DNA of 64,000 bases from Nemertoderma westbladi (taxonomy: Eukaryota; Xenacoelomorpha; Nemertodermatida; Nemertodermatidae), in the NCBI GenBank assembly GCA_032718475.1, contig JAUCBJ010000225.1, forward strand, positions 1-64,000, read 5' to 3'. The notes below the pieces were generated by a model, which was given only the letters and a program-made list of their open reading frames with translations, had not been told where the DNA came from and searched no databases. The position numbers and the translations under genes are program-made. Shown here one piece after another: positions 1 through 10,739 of this stretch (its first letter is position 1; every line of letters begins with the position of its first letter).

Positions 1-224
1 AAAAGAATTATTTCTTGCCGTCGCATTAAATATAATATATACGTAATTAAGTAATAAACGCGAATATATATTGCACTAATCTACTAAATAATCGCTAAAA
101 TAACATTCTACTGAATAAAATTAAAGAAAACGATTATAATAGAATTACATAGTAATACATACATAAATATAAAAATAATAAAATAATATAAAATAATAGA
201 GTCACACACCCACTCCATATGTTG

Positions 225-3200
225 TTACGTTATGGAGTCCCTAGATGTTTGAAGGATTAGGGAGGTGGTCGTGGGAAGAGAATCTTGCCTTCCACAGTTT
301 CCGGAGAGTCCTCCATTCCCTTCCGATAAACACAAACGACCGACTGGGTGATTGAGTCGCTGCATCCTGAATACAATTCCAGGTTTCCTCTTCGTCCTGG
401 AATAGTGACGATAGAAACATCGCTCAAAGTATATGACGGCGTCACAAAGCCGATTCCAGGAGCTATAGTGGTCCGTCGCTCTCTGCAGGAGAGGTGAGAG
501 TCCCTGAGAGACGTATGATGTTCCAGAGCTCCAATCGCTCTCTCTGATCTTCATGAAGGATCCACTCGCGGAGGGGAGGCCCAGATCCACGGCGTCGTCC
601 CTGGCAACATGTAATACCGACAGATCTATCCCGGGTTCAAATAACTCCGATCCACCCGTCCGGGTTTCAGGTTTGACTTTCTCCGCTCCCTTGGCTGGTC
701 TAATCTCAGTCGGAGTAAGATGGGGAGGCCATTCATTCTCCTTACTCAGGAAGTCGGGTTCACCTAACCGGTCTATAGTATCTGTCAGTTCTTGAGGAGT
801 TGCTCCTCTGGAAGCGATGTCCGTTGGATTAAACTTCTTGGGGCAATATCTCCATTGATCTACATTGGAGCTAAGATTGTCATTATCTGAGGAGTGTGGT
901 GTTCCCTCAGTTGGGTCGTCTCCCTCACTAGTATCATCTTCCCATTCACTCACCTGGCAGACGCGATCTTGAAGCAGTCTTTCCCTGAGCGTTCTACGGG
1001 AAGGTCCAGTAAGGTACCAACCTACTCTAGTTCTTACCGCATAGGTCTGTAGGGGCTGCGGTTGAGCAGGCCGTTTCTCTAATGTCTCCAGCGCCTCATG
1101 CGCGTTTTGGCCGATGAGTATTTGCACTCCAGGGTAATCAGTCTGGAATCGAGGTATGTTAAGATGTTGGATGCTCTCATCCTCGTCCCAATTATAAAGG
1201 TCTGCTTGAGTAGTAGCGAAGTTCTTTATAGCCACCATTTTCACTGACCTTATGCTATGTTCTCCTAGTTCGTCCTGGGGGGTGGACAACTCACCTATAT
1301 AATAGTCAGCTGTTATTGTAGATTTCCAAACTTGCATAATGCCTGACATGTTGAGCTTAGTTTGGAACTTGGGTTGTCCAGCAAATATATCTTCGGCTAG
1401 CTCTTTATCGATGAATGTTCCTGTGCTGCCGGAGTCCAGGAGGGCGTTCACTACATAACTCCGTTTAGGTCCGTGCACCCTTACCTGCACCACAGGAAAC
1501 TCTCGGATTCCTATATTGGAAGTTGGCGCTTTCCAAGATGGTTGTTGATCGGAAGTAGTTAAGGTAAGGTCGCTGTCTGTGTCTTTCTCATGTACGAGTG
1601 CTCGATACACTGCGGTGGTGTTTATTAGGTAACAGGATTCGTTTTGGTCGGAGAACTCGTCCGTATAGAATCCTTCCATCTCAGATTGATCAGTGTCGTT
1701 CACATCACTGAATTGGACATGTAGTTCGGACTCACTTACCTGACTCGGGCTGTTTCGTTCGAATTCCGTGTGCAACAAGATATGATGTTTTGCGCCGCAC
1801 TTTGCACACCTTGCGTCGGAGTTACAGGTTCGCCGTTGGTGTCCTCGTCTGAGGCAATTATAACACAACCGCTTATCCCACATGACTTCACGTCTATCGT
1901 TTAGTGATCTCCTCAGGAATTTATCACACGCATTTAAACGGTGGGGCCCGTCGCACAGCACACATTTGGGCTTGATGTTACTTACTTTAACATGTGCTGT
2001 GTGGTGCACACTTGTTCTTTCCTCGGGCTTTCTCACCTGAATTCTTTTAGGAGACGTGGGAGGAGTTTTTCTTACCTGTTCCCTCCTGTCATTTGTTCGA
2101 GACTTAAATTTAGTTACCTGATCTTTAGGCATTTTGTTCACGTAATAAGATCTATCCGTGTCTTTCCCGCTATCTTCTCCTTGAGAAGTCTGGCTTTCGC
2201 CGTCATCGGTATAACATACTGGTGTTACCTTTCTCCTAGAGACGGGTTTTTCACTTACCTTGTTTTCCGGTGTCTTCTCTCGGGACTGCTTGAGGAGTTG
2301 CAATTTCACTTCTCCATCCAAGAATGACATGAGATCAGCCATGGTAGGGTCTCGTCGTTGTTGTTCCATCATATAAAGTACTTTCTTATCCCAGCGTGTG
2401 CCTACCCCACCTTTCGGTAAAGTAGAAGCCACAGCTCCAATGACCATAGAACTTTGGTATTCATGAGACTTACCTAACCAATCTAATTGTCTACAGATCT
2501 CTTGAATCTCATCGGAAAACTCTATTATCCCACTGCTGATGAACTTTCTGGGCGCTACTAATTTTGCATATAAATACTTAGCGATATTATTCCTATTACC
2601 ATACCTGATGTTTAGTATATCCCAAACTTGTCTTAATCCGTCTGGATGGCCAATAAACTTTAACGCCATTAACTTGGGAGATCCTTCCAAGCACTCGATG
2701 AGGTATCTAAGTTTTTCTCCATTAGATAGTACAGAGTTCTGTATGTTATCTTTGTAATATTCATTAAAAGGTAACCATTTCATCTCATCTCCATTGAACT
2801 TGACGATCTCTCCAACCTTTACCGCTTGCCGGGCTTCGGTTCTAGCCATTTGACGCGTAAAACTTTCTTGGGCCATTGTGCTATTTAATATCGAGTTATC
2901 GGTATATAAATTTCTCTGATTATGATCAGTTCTATAGGGAATATCATTATCAACAGGTCTATAATTACCCTTAATAGGGTTCACTATAGGAGTTTCTACT
3001 TCGCTAGCAGTATAGATGCGTGTAGGCTCCACACCTTGCGCATGAGATACTTCAGACCTAACGGGTTGACACATTGTTACAGAGGGTGGTGGTATACCCT
3101 TTTGGGTGTTTACTAATTTATCGCGTTCAAGCGCGATACTTTGCTGCACTTCTTGCAACTCTAGCCTACTTTCCCTCACTGTTCCCTTTAAATGTTGGAC

Positions 3201-5288
3201 AGTCCCTTCCAACTCTCGGACCTGTTGGGAGGAGCGTATCTGATTCTCCTTCATCTCTCCAAGGAGAATATCCATCCCCCGCCGTCTCTCGTCTACCCAA
3301 TCAACCGCCGAAACGGGATCCGCCAACGTCGTAGCGGGCAGACAAGGGACAACGGGCGACAAATTCGGAATATTTCGCTCGGGGTCCAGGACCTGAACTG
3401 TCTCTCGGGCAGTTCTACGGGGCACAGGTAGCTTAGTGCTATGTAGAGGGAACTTATAGGTAGTCTCAGGGAGCACAGGTATGTCTATCACCGAAGGGGT
3501 GATTTCAAGAACAGGCCTAATTATTTCAGGCTCATCTACTATAGTAGGGAGTCTTTCTATTTTAATTATTGGGTCTGTGGGCTCTGTACTACCCAAGTTG
3601 GTGCTATTTAGTTGCCTTCTAACAGCTGGAGGCAAATCAGGCAATTTCTGCCGGTGGAATGTTCTTTTACGTCTACTTGGACGAGATCTATTTCCTTTGC
3701 CTTCAGTATCGGTGGTATCACCTTCCTCAGATGATGTATATCCCTGTCGTTTGGGAGTAGATCGATTCATCATCTGCATATTACTAGCTGTTAACTGTTT
3801 ATTTATGCAGTCTTGATTCTCCTGAATGTTTTCCAATTCTAATTGGGTGGTTTCTTCGGAAGCTCTCCGTTCTGCTTCTGCTACTGCCTCGACCGCTGCG
3901 ACAGCCGCCTTTCTTTCTGCTTCGGCCGCTGCTGCTGCCACTTTTCTTTCGGCTTCTGCCTCTGCCTCTGCCGCTGCCACTTTTCTTTTGGCTTCTGCCT
4001 CTGCCTCTGCCGCTGCCACTTTTCTTTTGGCTTCTGCCTCTGCCTCTGCCGCTGCCACTGCCGCTTTTCTTTCTGCTTCTGCCGCTGCCACTGCTGCTGC
4101 CACTGCCGCTGTCTTTCTGTCTTCTATACGTTTTTTCTTGATTTGTTCTTCTTGGTCTCTAGCGATGCGGAGTTGTTCATCGAATTTAGCTTGGTTCGCC
4201 GCTAACCTATCCACATCAATTGCATCCAACACACGCTGGGCTCCTTCACTATTAGGGCTAAGTCCCTCTAGCCTTCTCCTCAACTCTTTATCTCCCACAA
4301 AACGCTGATAGTCTGACAGATAGATATCAATGGCATCCTTCTTATGCGGTTTCTCTGCCGTCGCTTCACTTTCCACTTGGGAAAAAGTAGCGTCTGTTGA
4401 TTCTCCATGGGTTGAGCGCTCTTCCAACTGAGCTTTCCACTGAGCTGCTCCTTGAACCTGGCGACTCACCCTTTGAAACCAAGTCTTTACGGCAACTTGC
4501 AACGACGTGTCTTGCTTTCGTTTAGAAGCCTCTTCAAAGGCGGATAAGATTAGCCTAATCCGCAGAACTCTTTCTCTAACTTGATAAAGCAGCGATCCCT
4601 GCTCTTGAGGTCCTTGAGGTTGTTGAAAAAGTTGCTTTTCTATTCGCTCCATAGAGCTGAAGAATCCCTGTGCGTATCCGGCTGCGGACCTCTTCCACAC
4701 AGCTGGATCGATGGTTTCCTTGGCTACTCCCATCCGGTGTATGTCTTCCCAGGCAGCTTCTGATAAATCAAACGGGAGTCCGGGTCCGGGGAAGTTCCAT
4801 TGCGACTCGACAATAGACTTCAGTTCTTCACTAGTGTAGCCCGCGTAGCTATCTCTAGTTGTCCGTTGACTCCTCGCCCAATCGATCTGGTGTTCTTCCA
4901 CCGCGATCAATAACCCGGCGAGCACGGCTGCAGGAAGGATGAGAAGGGGATCCGTATAAACCGCATCCGTCATCTCTGCTCCGCTCTCGGGTGTCAGCTC
5001 TACAGTATCATCACTACTGGAGCTGCTGGGCCGCTGAGGAATAAGTTCTTGACTAGCGGGTTGTTGCTGTTCTGCTGCCTTTTGGTCCCGCTTGACCTGA
5101 GCTCGAGTGCCTATGATAGACCTACGATGTTGGACCAGCCTAGGTTCTGTTATTACTACTGGAGGGATGACCTTCCTCACAGTGGGAGGTGAACTGGATT
5201 TACGACCAAACGTTTGTACGTCTCTATCTGAGTCGCAGATAGTTACATCTAATAAACTGTCTGACAGGTTCTGCTTAGTATCAGACAT
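225..5288 (-). CDS. BEL/Pao gag-protease polyprotein with RT/RNase H and integrase core deleted (copy gamma)
   Basis: A 1687-codon open frame. The N-terminal part (residues 1-600) is gag-like, with a hydrophobic patch near residue 118 and a long Ala/Glu/Lys/Arg-rich coiled-coil tract (about 390-490) built of short tandem repeats. A DUF1759-type gag segment follows, with FNGDEMKWLPFNEYYKD. Then come three zinc-knuckle-like motifs (CVLC..H..C, CYNC..GH..C, CAKC..HH) and a DUF1758-type aspartic protease with LLDSGSTGTF. After the protease the frame jumps directly to the end of RNase H (DQWRYC, then DIASRG) and later to the integrase tail (GRLCL). The entire YxDD RT and the DDE core are therefore missing while the frame stays open. 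The copy could supply gag and protease but not reverse transcription. The RT-deletion junction is identical to that in copy beta. Confidence 0.85.
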   Translation of the reverse strand: MSDTKQNLSDSLLDVTICDSDRDVQTFGRKSSSPPTVRKVIPPVVITEPRLVQHRRSIIGTRAQVKRDQKAAEQQQPASQELIPQRPSSSSSDDTVELTPESGAEMTDAVYTDPLLILPAAVLAGLLIAVEEHQIDWARSQRTTRDSYAGYTSEELKSIVESQWNFPGPGLPFDLSEAAWEDIHRMGVAKETIDPAVWKRSAAGYAQGFFSSMERIEKQLFQQPQGPQEQGSLLYQVRERVLRIRLILSAFEEASKRKQDTSLQVAVKTWFQRVSRQVQGAAQWKAQLEERSTHGESTDATFSQVESEATAEKPHKKDAIDIYLSDYQRFVGDKELRRRLEGLSPNSEGAQRVLDAIDVDRLAANQAKFDEQLRIARDQEEQIKKKRIEDRKTAAVAAAVAAAEAERKAAVAAAEAEAEAKRKVAAAEAEAEAKRKVAAAEAEAEAERKVAAAAAEAERKAAVAAVEAVAEAERRASEETTQLELENIQENQDCINKQLTASNMQMMNRSTPKRQGYTSSEEGDTTDTEGKGNRSRPSRRKRTFHRQKLPDLPPAVRRQLNSTNLGSTEPTDPIIKIERLPTIVDEPEIIRPVLEITPSVIDIPVLPETTYKFPLHSTKLPVPRRTARETVQVLDPERNIPNLSPVVPCLPATTLADPVSAVDWVDERRRGMDILLGEMKENQIRSSQQVRELEGTVQHLKGTVRESRLELQEVQQSIALERDKLVNTQKGIPPPSVTMCQPVRSEVSHAQGVEPTRIYTASEVETPIVNPIKGNYRPVDNDIPYRTDHNQRNLYTDNSILNSTMAQESFTRQMARTEARQAVKVGEIVKFNGDEMKWLPFNEYYKDNIQNSVLSNGEKLRYLIECLEGSPKLMALKFIGHPDGLRQVWDILNIRYGNRNNIAKYLYAKLVAPRKFISSGIIEFSDEIQEICRQLDWLGKSHEYQSSMVIGAVASTLPKGGVGTRWDKKVLYMMEQQRRDPTMADLMSFLDGEVKLQLLKQSREKTPENKVSEKPVSRRKVTPVCYTDDGESQTSQGEDSGKDTDRSYYVNKMPKDQVTKFKSRTNDRREQVRKTPPTSPKRIQVRKPEERTSVHHTAHVKVSNIKPKCVLCDGPHRLNACDKFLRRSLNDRREVMWDKRLCYNCLRRGHQRRTCNSDARCAKCGAKHHILLHTEFERNSPSQVSESELHVQFSDVNDTDQSEMEGFYTDEFSDQNESCYLINTTAVYRALVHEKDTDSDLTLTTSDQQPSWKAPTSNIGIREFPVVQVRVHGPKRSYVVNALLDSGSTGTFIDKELAEDIFAGQPKFQTKLNMSGIMQVWKSTITADYYIGELSTPQDELGEHSIRSVKMVAIKNFATTQADLYNWDEDESIQHLNIPRFQTDYPGVQILIGQNAHEALETLEKRPAQPQPLQTYAVRTRVGWYLTGPSRRTLRERLLQDRVCQVSEWEDDTSEGDDPTEGTPHSSDNDNLSSNVDQWRYCPKKFNPTDIASRGATPQELTDTIDRLGEPDFLSKENEWPPHLTPTEIRPAKGAEKVKPETRTGGSELFEPGIDLSVLHVARDDAVDLGLPSASGSFMKIRESDWSSGTSYVSQGLSPLLQRATDHYSSWNRLCDAVIYFERCFYRHYSRTKRKPGIVFRMQRLNHPVGRLCLSEGNGGLSGNCGRQDSLPTTTSLILQTSRDSIT

Positions 5289-7445
5289 GACTATGTATAC
5301 CGTTGAATGTCTACTGCTGTATTACAGTCTGAGTAAGTCTAATAACTCAGTATTAACTGCTAGCCTAGTAATTAATTACCGGTACTGCTACTCAGTGTAG
5401 CGTGATATATAATATATAAGAATACCGGTATGCTTATAGTATATATAACTATTATTACAGACTAGGTTTATCACAGAATACCGGTATAATTTTAGCACAA
5501 ATATATATAAATATATAATAGGCCTATCGGAATACCGGTATACAGCTTACAGTTTGTAGGATATATAATTCTGAAATAGAATTAATTACAAGTACCGGTA
5601 TAATTTCAGCCTAGATTTATAGAAATAAAGATAATAGGCCTATCGTAAATACCGGTATATCAATTATTTCAAATAATTGAATTTCTGTTACTTTAGGGTT
5701 ACTTTGTTACTTTACTTACTTTATTACCGTTATTTGAGCAGTAATCCAACTGATATTGAGACCTAATGGTTGTAAGGTAGGCCTACGATTTATAAATCGT
5801 TAGATTTGATTTATAATATATATATACCCGTTTTAATGGGTTTTGTCAATGTTTGAAATAAATGTTATTATTTCTGGGGAGTAATCACTACACAAAGCGG
5901 TGCGCTTTCAGTGAAGTGTTACGTACAGGACACTAAAACAAATAATACTAATTTACCTAAGTTACTTAATACTACAAATTACGTACAATTCGGGTGAGAT
6001 TACAATCTCTAAATAAACACAAAATTTTACAAAAACACAAATACGAATTTTTTAGGGTAATTTTACAAGAAGTCTACAAACCAGCCTAACAAAGGGTTAG
6101 AAAACTGGTTATTACACGGACAAGGTACTACGGTATTTGAAATAATAAGTAGTAGTAAATACACTGCGTTGTCTAGATAGGAAAATACCACCGCCTGACG
6201 ACCTATAGCCGTATCGCTATAGGTTCTACGTTATGTATCACGGAGTGTTCCTACCTAGAAGTTAATAGAGCTAATCGAATGTGCCTATCAACCACTTTAC
6301 AACACAGATATAATGTCTACACTAATTACTTCCGGAAAGCACTGTACACTAAACCCTAAATTAGGTACGAGTACTTGTACGACAGATAATCAGTAATTAA
6401 ATATACTTGAACAGCTAAAAGAACCACGGCATCTGCTGGAGTGACCGATGCACAAAATCACCAGTCTTTACCTACGCCGAGCAGCCCGTGTAGTACCGGG
6501 GTTAATTTAACTATAGCGGTATGTATAACAAACACAATTACTGTAGGAACAAACTTGGGGACTTGAATGTTGCGAATAATCGCATAAACTCTGAATAATA
6601 AATATTACGCTACGCGTACAAACTACTCAAACAAAATACAGACCGAACACTGACAGACTACTATCAAGCCTAAACAAACCACGGTATATGCAGACTCCGA
6701 AATGATTAGGGAGTATGCGCTCTAACCCAGTAGTGCGACTTATTCTTTAGTCGGGGGTTTACCTTACAGCTTTGCTGCCCCTACTGCCTAATCGTACTTA
6801 ATCGGACAGATGATCTACACACGCGGCAATCCGTTCAGACTTAATAACAGCCAGACAACTATCCAGCCTACAAATTATCTAAATAAAATTATACGCTACC
6901 CGTACAGACTTACACAAACAAAGTACAGACTAAACGATGGCAGACTACTCTCAAGCCTAAATAAACTACAGGACATGCAGACTCCGAAATGATTAGGGAG
7001 TATGCGCTCTAACCCAGTAGTGCGACTTATTCTTTAGTTGGGGGTTTACCTTACAGCGTGGCTGCCCCTACTTCCTAACCGTACTTAATCGGACAAGTGC
7101 TCTACACACACTGCAATTCGTTCGGACTTAACAGCAATCAGACAACAGCTCAGCCTACAAATTGTCTGTACAATCTGATCAGGTTTACACGCCTTCTGTT
7201 CAATACTGGCCTACAAACAAATAAAACTGACAGAAATAGGCCTAAGTAAAATCCCAATAAAAACCAGGCGTCCCCGATTAATTATTAAGACCTACCGGCA
7301 TATATAATCAAATCGAATAATACTGCTGTACTTATACGGAAGTAGGTACCGGTCCGGATGATCAGGCAGTCAGGCCTACTGGTTACCGGTCGACCGATAC
7401 TTTCGACTTTATTGCTTACTGCAATAAAGAAGCTATATCCTTTAA
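5289..7445 (-). promoter_or_regulatory. 5' leader of copy gamma
   Basis: Untranslated leader between the LTR and gag, homologous to 12006-14241 and 28248-30512. The gag-proximal end (about 5380-5660) has roughly six ACCGGT palindromes embedded in AT-rich DNA. The middle holds a tandem duplication (near 6700-6840 and 6985-7130). The LTR-proximal end has the conserved hairpin CTTTATTGC/GCAATAAAG near 7408-7430. No conserved ORF is visible. Confidence 0.6.
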
Positions 7446-8705
7446 TGTTCGCGCTTTCAGACCTTTGGCAGTTTAACCCACCAAATTAAGATGTCTTCTA
7501 AATATTAAATCTGCTTTTAGTCTATGACAAGTATTTGATTCACTACACTAGTCGAAACCAATCCGTGCGCGACCATTCACCCGCTGGATATTCCCGGGAG
7601 ATTGGGTTCGACGGTTTAATTTTTATTGCTATGTAAGCCTAATGTATTATTCGACTGACAGTACTATATAATCTCTGACAATATTATTCACCTTCGGTAA
7701 TATTAACAGTTCCTTTAGGACGTGGCGCTTTATCTATATAAACAGAGTTATGACTTAAACTACTCACAACGATATGGCTTAATTATAATTCACATATATG
7801 GCGCATTCTTTAGGAATTGCTTCTTTAACAGACTCACTCATACACAATGCTGCACAATACTGCACACTAATCTGCCAATCTTCACTGAATTTAGTCACAT
7901 ATAAAAGGAACACAGACTGAATCATGTAGGGTCTATCAAATAACATTAGATTCACTTCAAACCACTTTAACATAAGTCACAATCGTTTATTTGTAACCCT
8001 TCTCTCTTACCTTAGGTATATCAAGAATATTGGGTTTAGGGGTTGTTTATCGTTATTCCAAATATAATTATTCATCAACCATATTATGAAGAACTGACGG
8101 TAAATAGCAGTATAAAACAACAATGAAAACTCTGATTGTTATGAGTTTGCAATGTTTCAGCAGTCAGCATGTATGATCAGTCAGCAGTCATCAGGTATGT
8201 TAAATTGCAGTAGTCAGTTTGTTTTGTTAAAGGATATATGCCCTTTATAATTAAACCTACTAGTGTACGACTAAAAAGCAGTACAGCACAAAAAACTTCT
8301 AAGCCGTTCTTTCTTGGGCTCAAGACTGAATGTAAACACTGCACATAGGCATTGCGTCATTTCTCGGAAATTTTCTGTACAAGGAGCCACAAAAACGCTC
8401 TCATTGGCTGACTGAACTGAGAGACGCCGTAGAACAAAGGAAATCAACACGTATGAATGTCAGCTGTTAACCGTAGTCATAGTAACTACTGTTCAAGAGT
8501 AGCTATCACCCCTTTGCGTCACGAATTGCCATAGAATCACAAAATATGCCTTTCACAGTACACATACGGAGGAAATAGGTCTTAGATCCTCTAAAAACAC
8601 CGATACAGCAATAATACGGTCTCTTACACTTATTAAATCAACTACAGAGTATTTTAATGTAAAAGATAATAAAAATAACGGGGCAATTCAGCAAAGGCTT
8701 TTACA
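7446..8705 (-). repeat. 5' LTR of copy gamma
   Basis: A 1260-bp LTR reading TGTAAAAGCC at 8705 and ending GCGCGAACA at 7446 on the minus strand, that is, TG...CA ends. It aligns over its length to the LTRs at 10740, 26998, 37867, 40387 and 61259 but is diverged, with substitutions and small indels. It keeps the CCAAT-box region and the GCATT/AATGC hairpin seen in the other copies. Confidence 0.8.
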
Positions 8706-8778
8706 AAGATCAAACGGCCCAGTAGAACCAAAGTTATTGAGGTTTTAAAATAGTCACTCGAAAATTTCAAATTCACTT

Positions 8779-8851
8779 GGTCACATAGTCTAGTGGTTAT
8801 CAATCACGTTAATGAAACCTAAGTTCGCGGGTACGAAATCCAATATTGACC
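8779..8851 (+). tRNA. tRNA-like pseudogene segment within repeat S (SINE head-like)
   Basis: A 73-nt segment beginning GGTCACA and ending TTGACC, giving a partial acceptor stem. It has a good A-box (TAGTCTAGTGG) and an imperfect B-box (GGTACGAAATCC). The overall arrangement resembles tRNA-Val-like SINE heads. The anticodon stem is not clean, so this is not a functional tRNA. The same segment recurs at 42650-42722. Confidence 0.4.
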
Positions 8852-10157
8852 TGACCATTCTTAATTTTTTGTAAAAAAATTTTTTTTTTATATTTTCACT
8901 AAAATCGCTCTAACTTCGGTTCTGGTGGTCCAAATTCAATAAAATTGGTATATTCTTTGCCGTAATTTTTTTTTCTATCTTTTGAGAGGGGGTCATTTTT
9001 GGCCCCAAAAAAAATGAAAAAAAAGGGCCAAAATTACGTGATATTTTTCGACCTTTAAAATTCGTAATTTTAATTATAAATGTTAAGAAAAAAGATAGCG
9101 GATGTAATTTGCTAAATCTTAAATGTACTGTTGGCGCAATACGCTAAATTATCATAGAGTAGCGATTTACTAAAAAAAAAAATTTTTTCGTCCCTTTTTT
9201 TAAATATTTTATTTCACACGATCGTCTGCCGCACCAGTTGTATAACAGCTAATGCGCTGTAACTAACGCTGTTAGATAGATAATTTAACGCACTATAAGT
9301 CTGTGTAAACAAATCTCCCGTAAGTTAATTAGTTTTCGAGCTAGATGATTTCCCGCGAAGCGAGTTTGAAGGGCGAAATTTAATTTTTGGCCCTCATTTT
9401 TTTAATAGCATCCGCGGAGGAAAACCGATAGCATATTTGAATTCCCCGTATCGATATTGACCGTATAAAATGTACCTTAACCAACTAAAGTGAAAAATAA
9501 AAAATTATTCGATAAAAACTATTTTTCATATTCTGGCCCTCTTTGGCCCCTATTGACGACATATTTGTTGTACCCCCACTCGATAGGAACGTAGCCCCAA
9601 TGGTCTTCTACGAGTTTCAAAAAAGAATTAGTGGAATCCTACCCGCGTTGTCAAATTAAACATTTCGGAAATAAAATTTTGAAAAAAGACGGACAAAAAC
9701 GTAGAAATTTACGGCCCCTTTTTCCACCCGAAATTTTAATAAATATCTTACCTCCATTCGATACGAAGGTAGTACCACTCTTCCCCTTTCCAACCGCGTT
9801 ACTTTCGTCCCCGGACGATTAATATTAGCCGAGTTATAGCGGATCCCGCAAAGTCATTTTGTCCGTTTTTTCAACTTTGACGGACAATAGACGGAAAACA
9901 AGCCCGGAGGCGGGGTATTCCAAGATGTGGAAACGTCTAATTTAGACCCCCTCTTTCGATTCTCGGTGTCTCTGGATGCGTCAAATAGAGGTTTTTTAAG
10001 AGTGCTAGTGAAAAAAAGACAAAAAAACCAGACAATTGTCCGTCATGTCCGTCAAAACGATAGATTCGCTAAAAGCTCTGAAGAATCTTATTTTTTTGGC
10101 ATTACGCGTCCCCCCTCGAAAAATCAAGAAAATCGTACCTCTGGAAATAGGTCGAAT

Positions 10158-10176
10158 GGGGGGGGGGGGGGGGGGG
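10158..10176. repeat. Poly-G tract (19 G) in repeat S
   Basis: Homopolymer of about 19 G. The equivalent place in S copy 2 (near 43993) has only about six G, so the tract expanded in this copy or contracted in the other. A second G-rich stretch lies at about 10356-10380. Confidence 0.8.
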
Positions 10177-10293
10177 ACACGGTTTTCGCAGTAACTACGC
10201 GTCCAGTATGTAGACTGCGTCCTTATAGGGGCGGCGAATTCACCTCACTCAACGCCGCCCTTACTGCATGTTTTTAAAAATATTTCTTCCCAC

Positions 10294-10739
10294 CAAGGTG
10301 GACCCAAAATGAAGTTATACTTAAAGAAAGACCACGAGGTAAAGGTAAAAGCATGGAGGGGGGTGGGGGGGGGGGGGGGGTATGCGTCCAATGACACGAG
10401 GGGAGATGAACTGGACTCGTTAATTTTATATTACTCGAAATTTTATGTAATATATTTTCGCTCCCAGTCTATATACCGATAACCCATTAATATTAATATA
10501 TACTACTCAGTCGTTTGTACATAATACGAAGTCTGTAAGTTATAGTCACCGAAACATTTCAGCTCTGAAATTATAATATATGAATCAAGGATGTCTCTCT
10601 TATGATCTACATAGAATAGATATGGTTATTGATACTGTTACATTTGTGATAATGGATTCTAGGTTTCTTTCACTGGTAAATCCCTATAAATGTTGAAGTA
10701 ATAAAATTTAATTACAGAACCATAGTTCGAAGATCAGCT
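10294..10739. other. Unique flank between repeat S and element alpha
   Basis: AT-rich DNA with a G-rich run near 10356-10380. The only gene-like hint is 10298-10338, a 41-nt open stretch with AAG before it and GTAAAG after it. This is too short to call. The last five bases (CAGCT, 10735-10739) are the target duplication of alpha. Confidence 0.5.
10735..10739 (+). repeat. Left target-site duplication of alpha (CAGCT)
   Basis: CAGCT directly precedes the TG of the LTR at 10740 and recurs at 41653-41657 right after the CA that ends the LTR at 41652. Five base pairs is a normal target duplication for BEL/Pao integrases. Confidence 0.85.

Larger units (their letters stand above)
1..8705 (-). mobile_element. 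BEL/Pao LTR retrotransposon copy gamma, RT-deleted, cut by window start
   Basis: Reading on the minus strand, this copy has a 5' LTR (8705 to 7446), a leader (7445 to 5289), a gag-protease-delta-pol ORF (5288 to 225) and about 220 bp of post-pol sequence that matches the sequence after pol in the other copies. The window edge removes the rest. Its LTR is clearly more diverged from the family than the LTRs at 10.7-41.6 kb are from each other, so it is an older insertion. It lies in the S repeat: the bases just outside the LTR (AAGAT, then CAAACGG) match the other S copy near 42579, where the sequence reads through uninterrupted. Confidence 0.85.
8707..10293. repeat. Dispersed repeat S, copy 1
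   Basis: About 1.6 kb homologous to 42578-44118. The homology begins AGATCAAACGG and ends near TTCTTCCCA. It contains a tRNA-like segment, T- and A-runs, and inverted GGCCC/GGGCC blocks around 9010-9035. The short ORFs in it (for example 9927-10277) are shared with the other copy only because the DNA is repeated, and they resemble no protein I know. The family is unidentified; it could be a SINE/LINE composite or a DNA-transposon remnant. Confidence 0.65.

Noticed and set aside
8779-8851. Functional tRNA gene
   Set aside because: B-box and T-stem are imperfect and no clean anticodon arm can be drawn.
9927-10277. 116-codon ORF in repeat S (and its 91-codon counterpart at 43762)
   Set aside because: The frame is disrupted differently in the second copy and includes a poly-G run; no domain.
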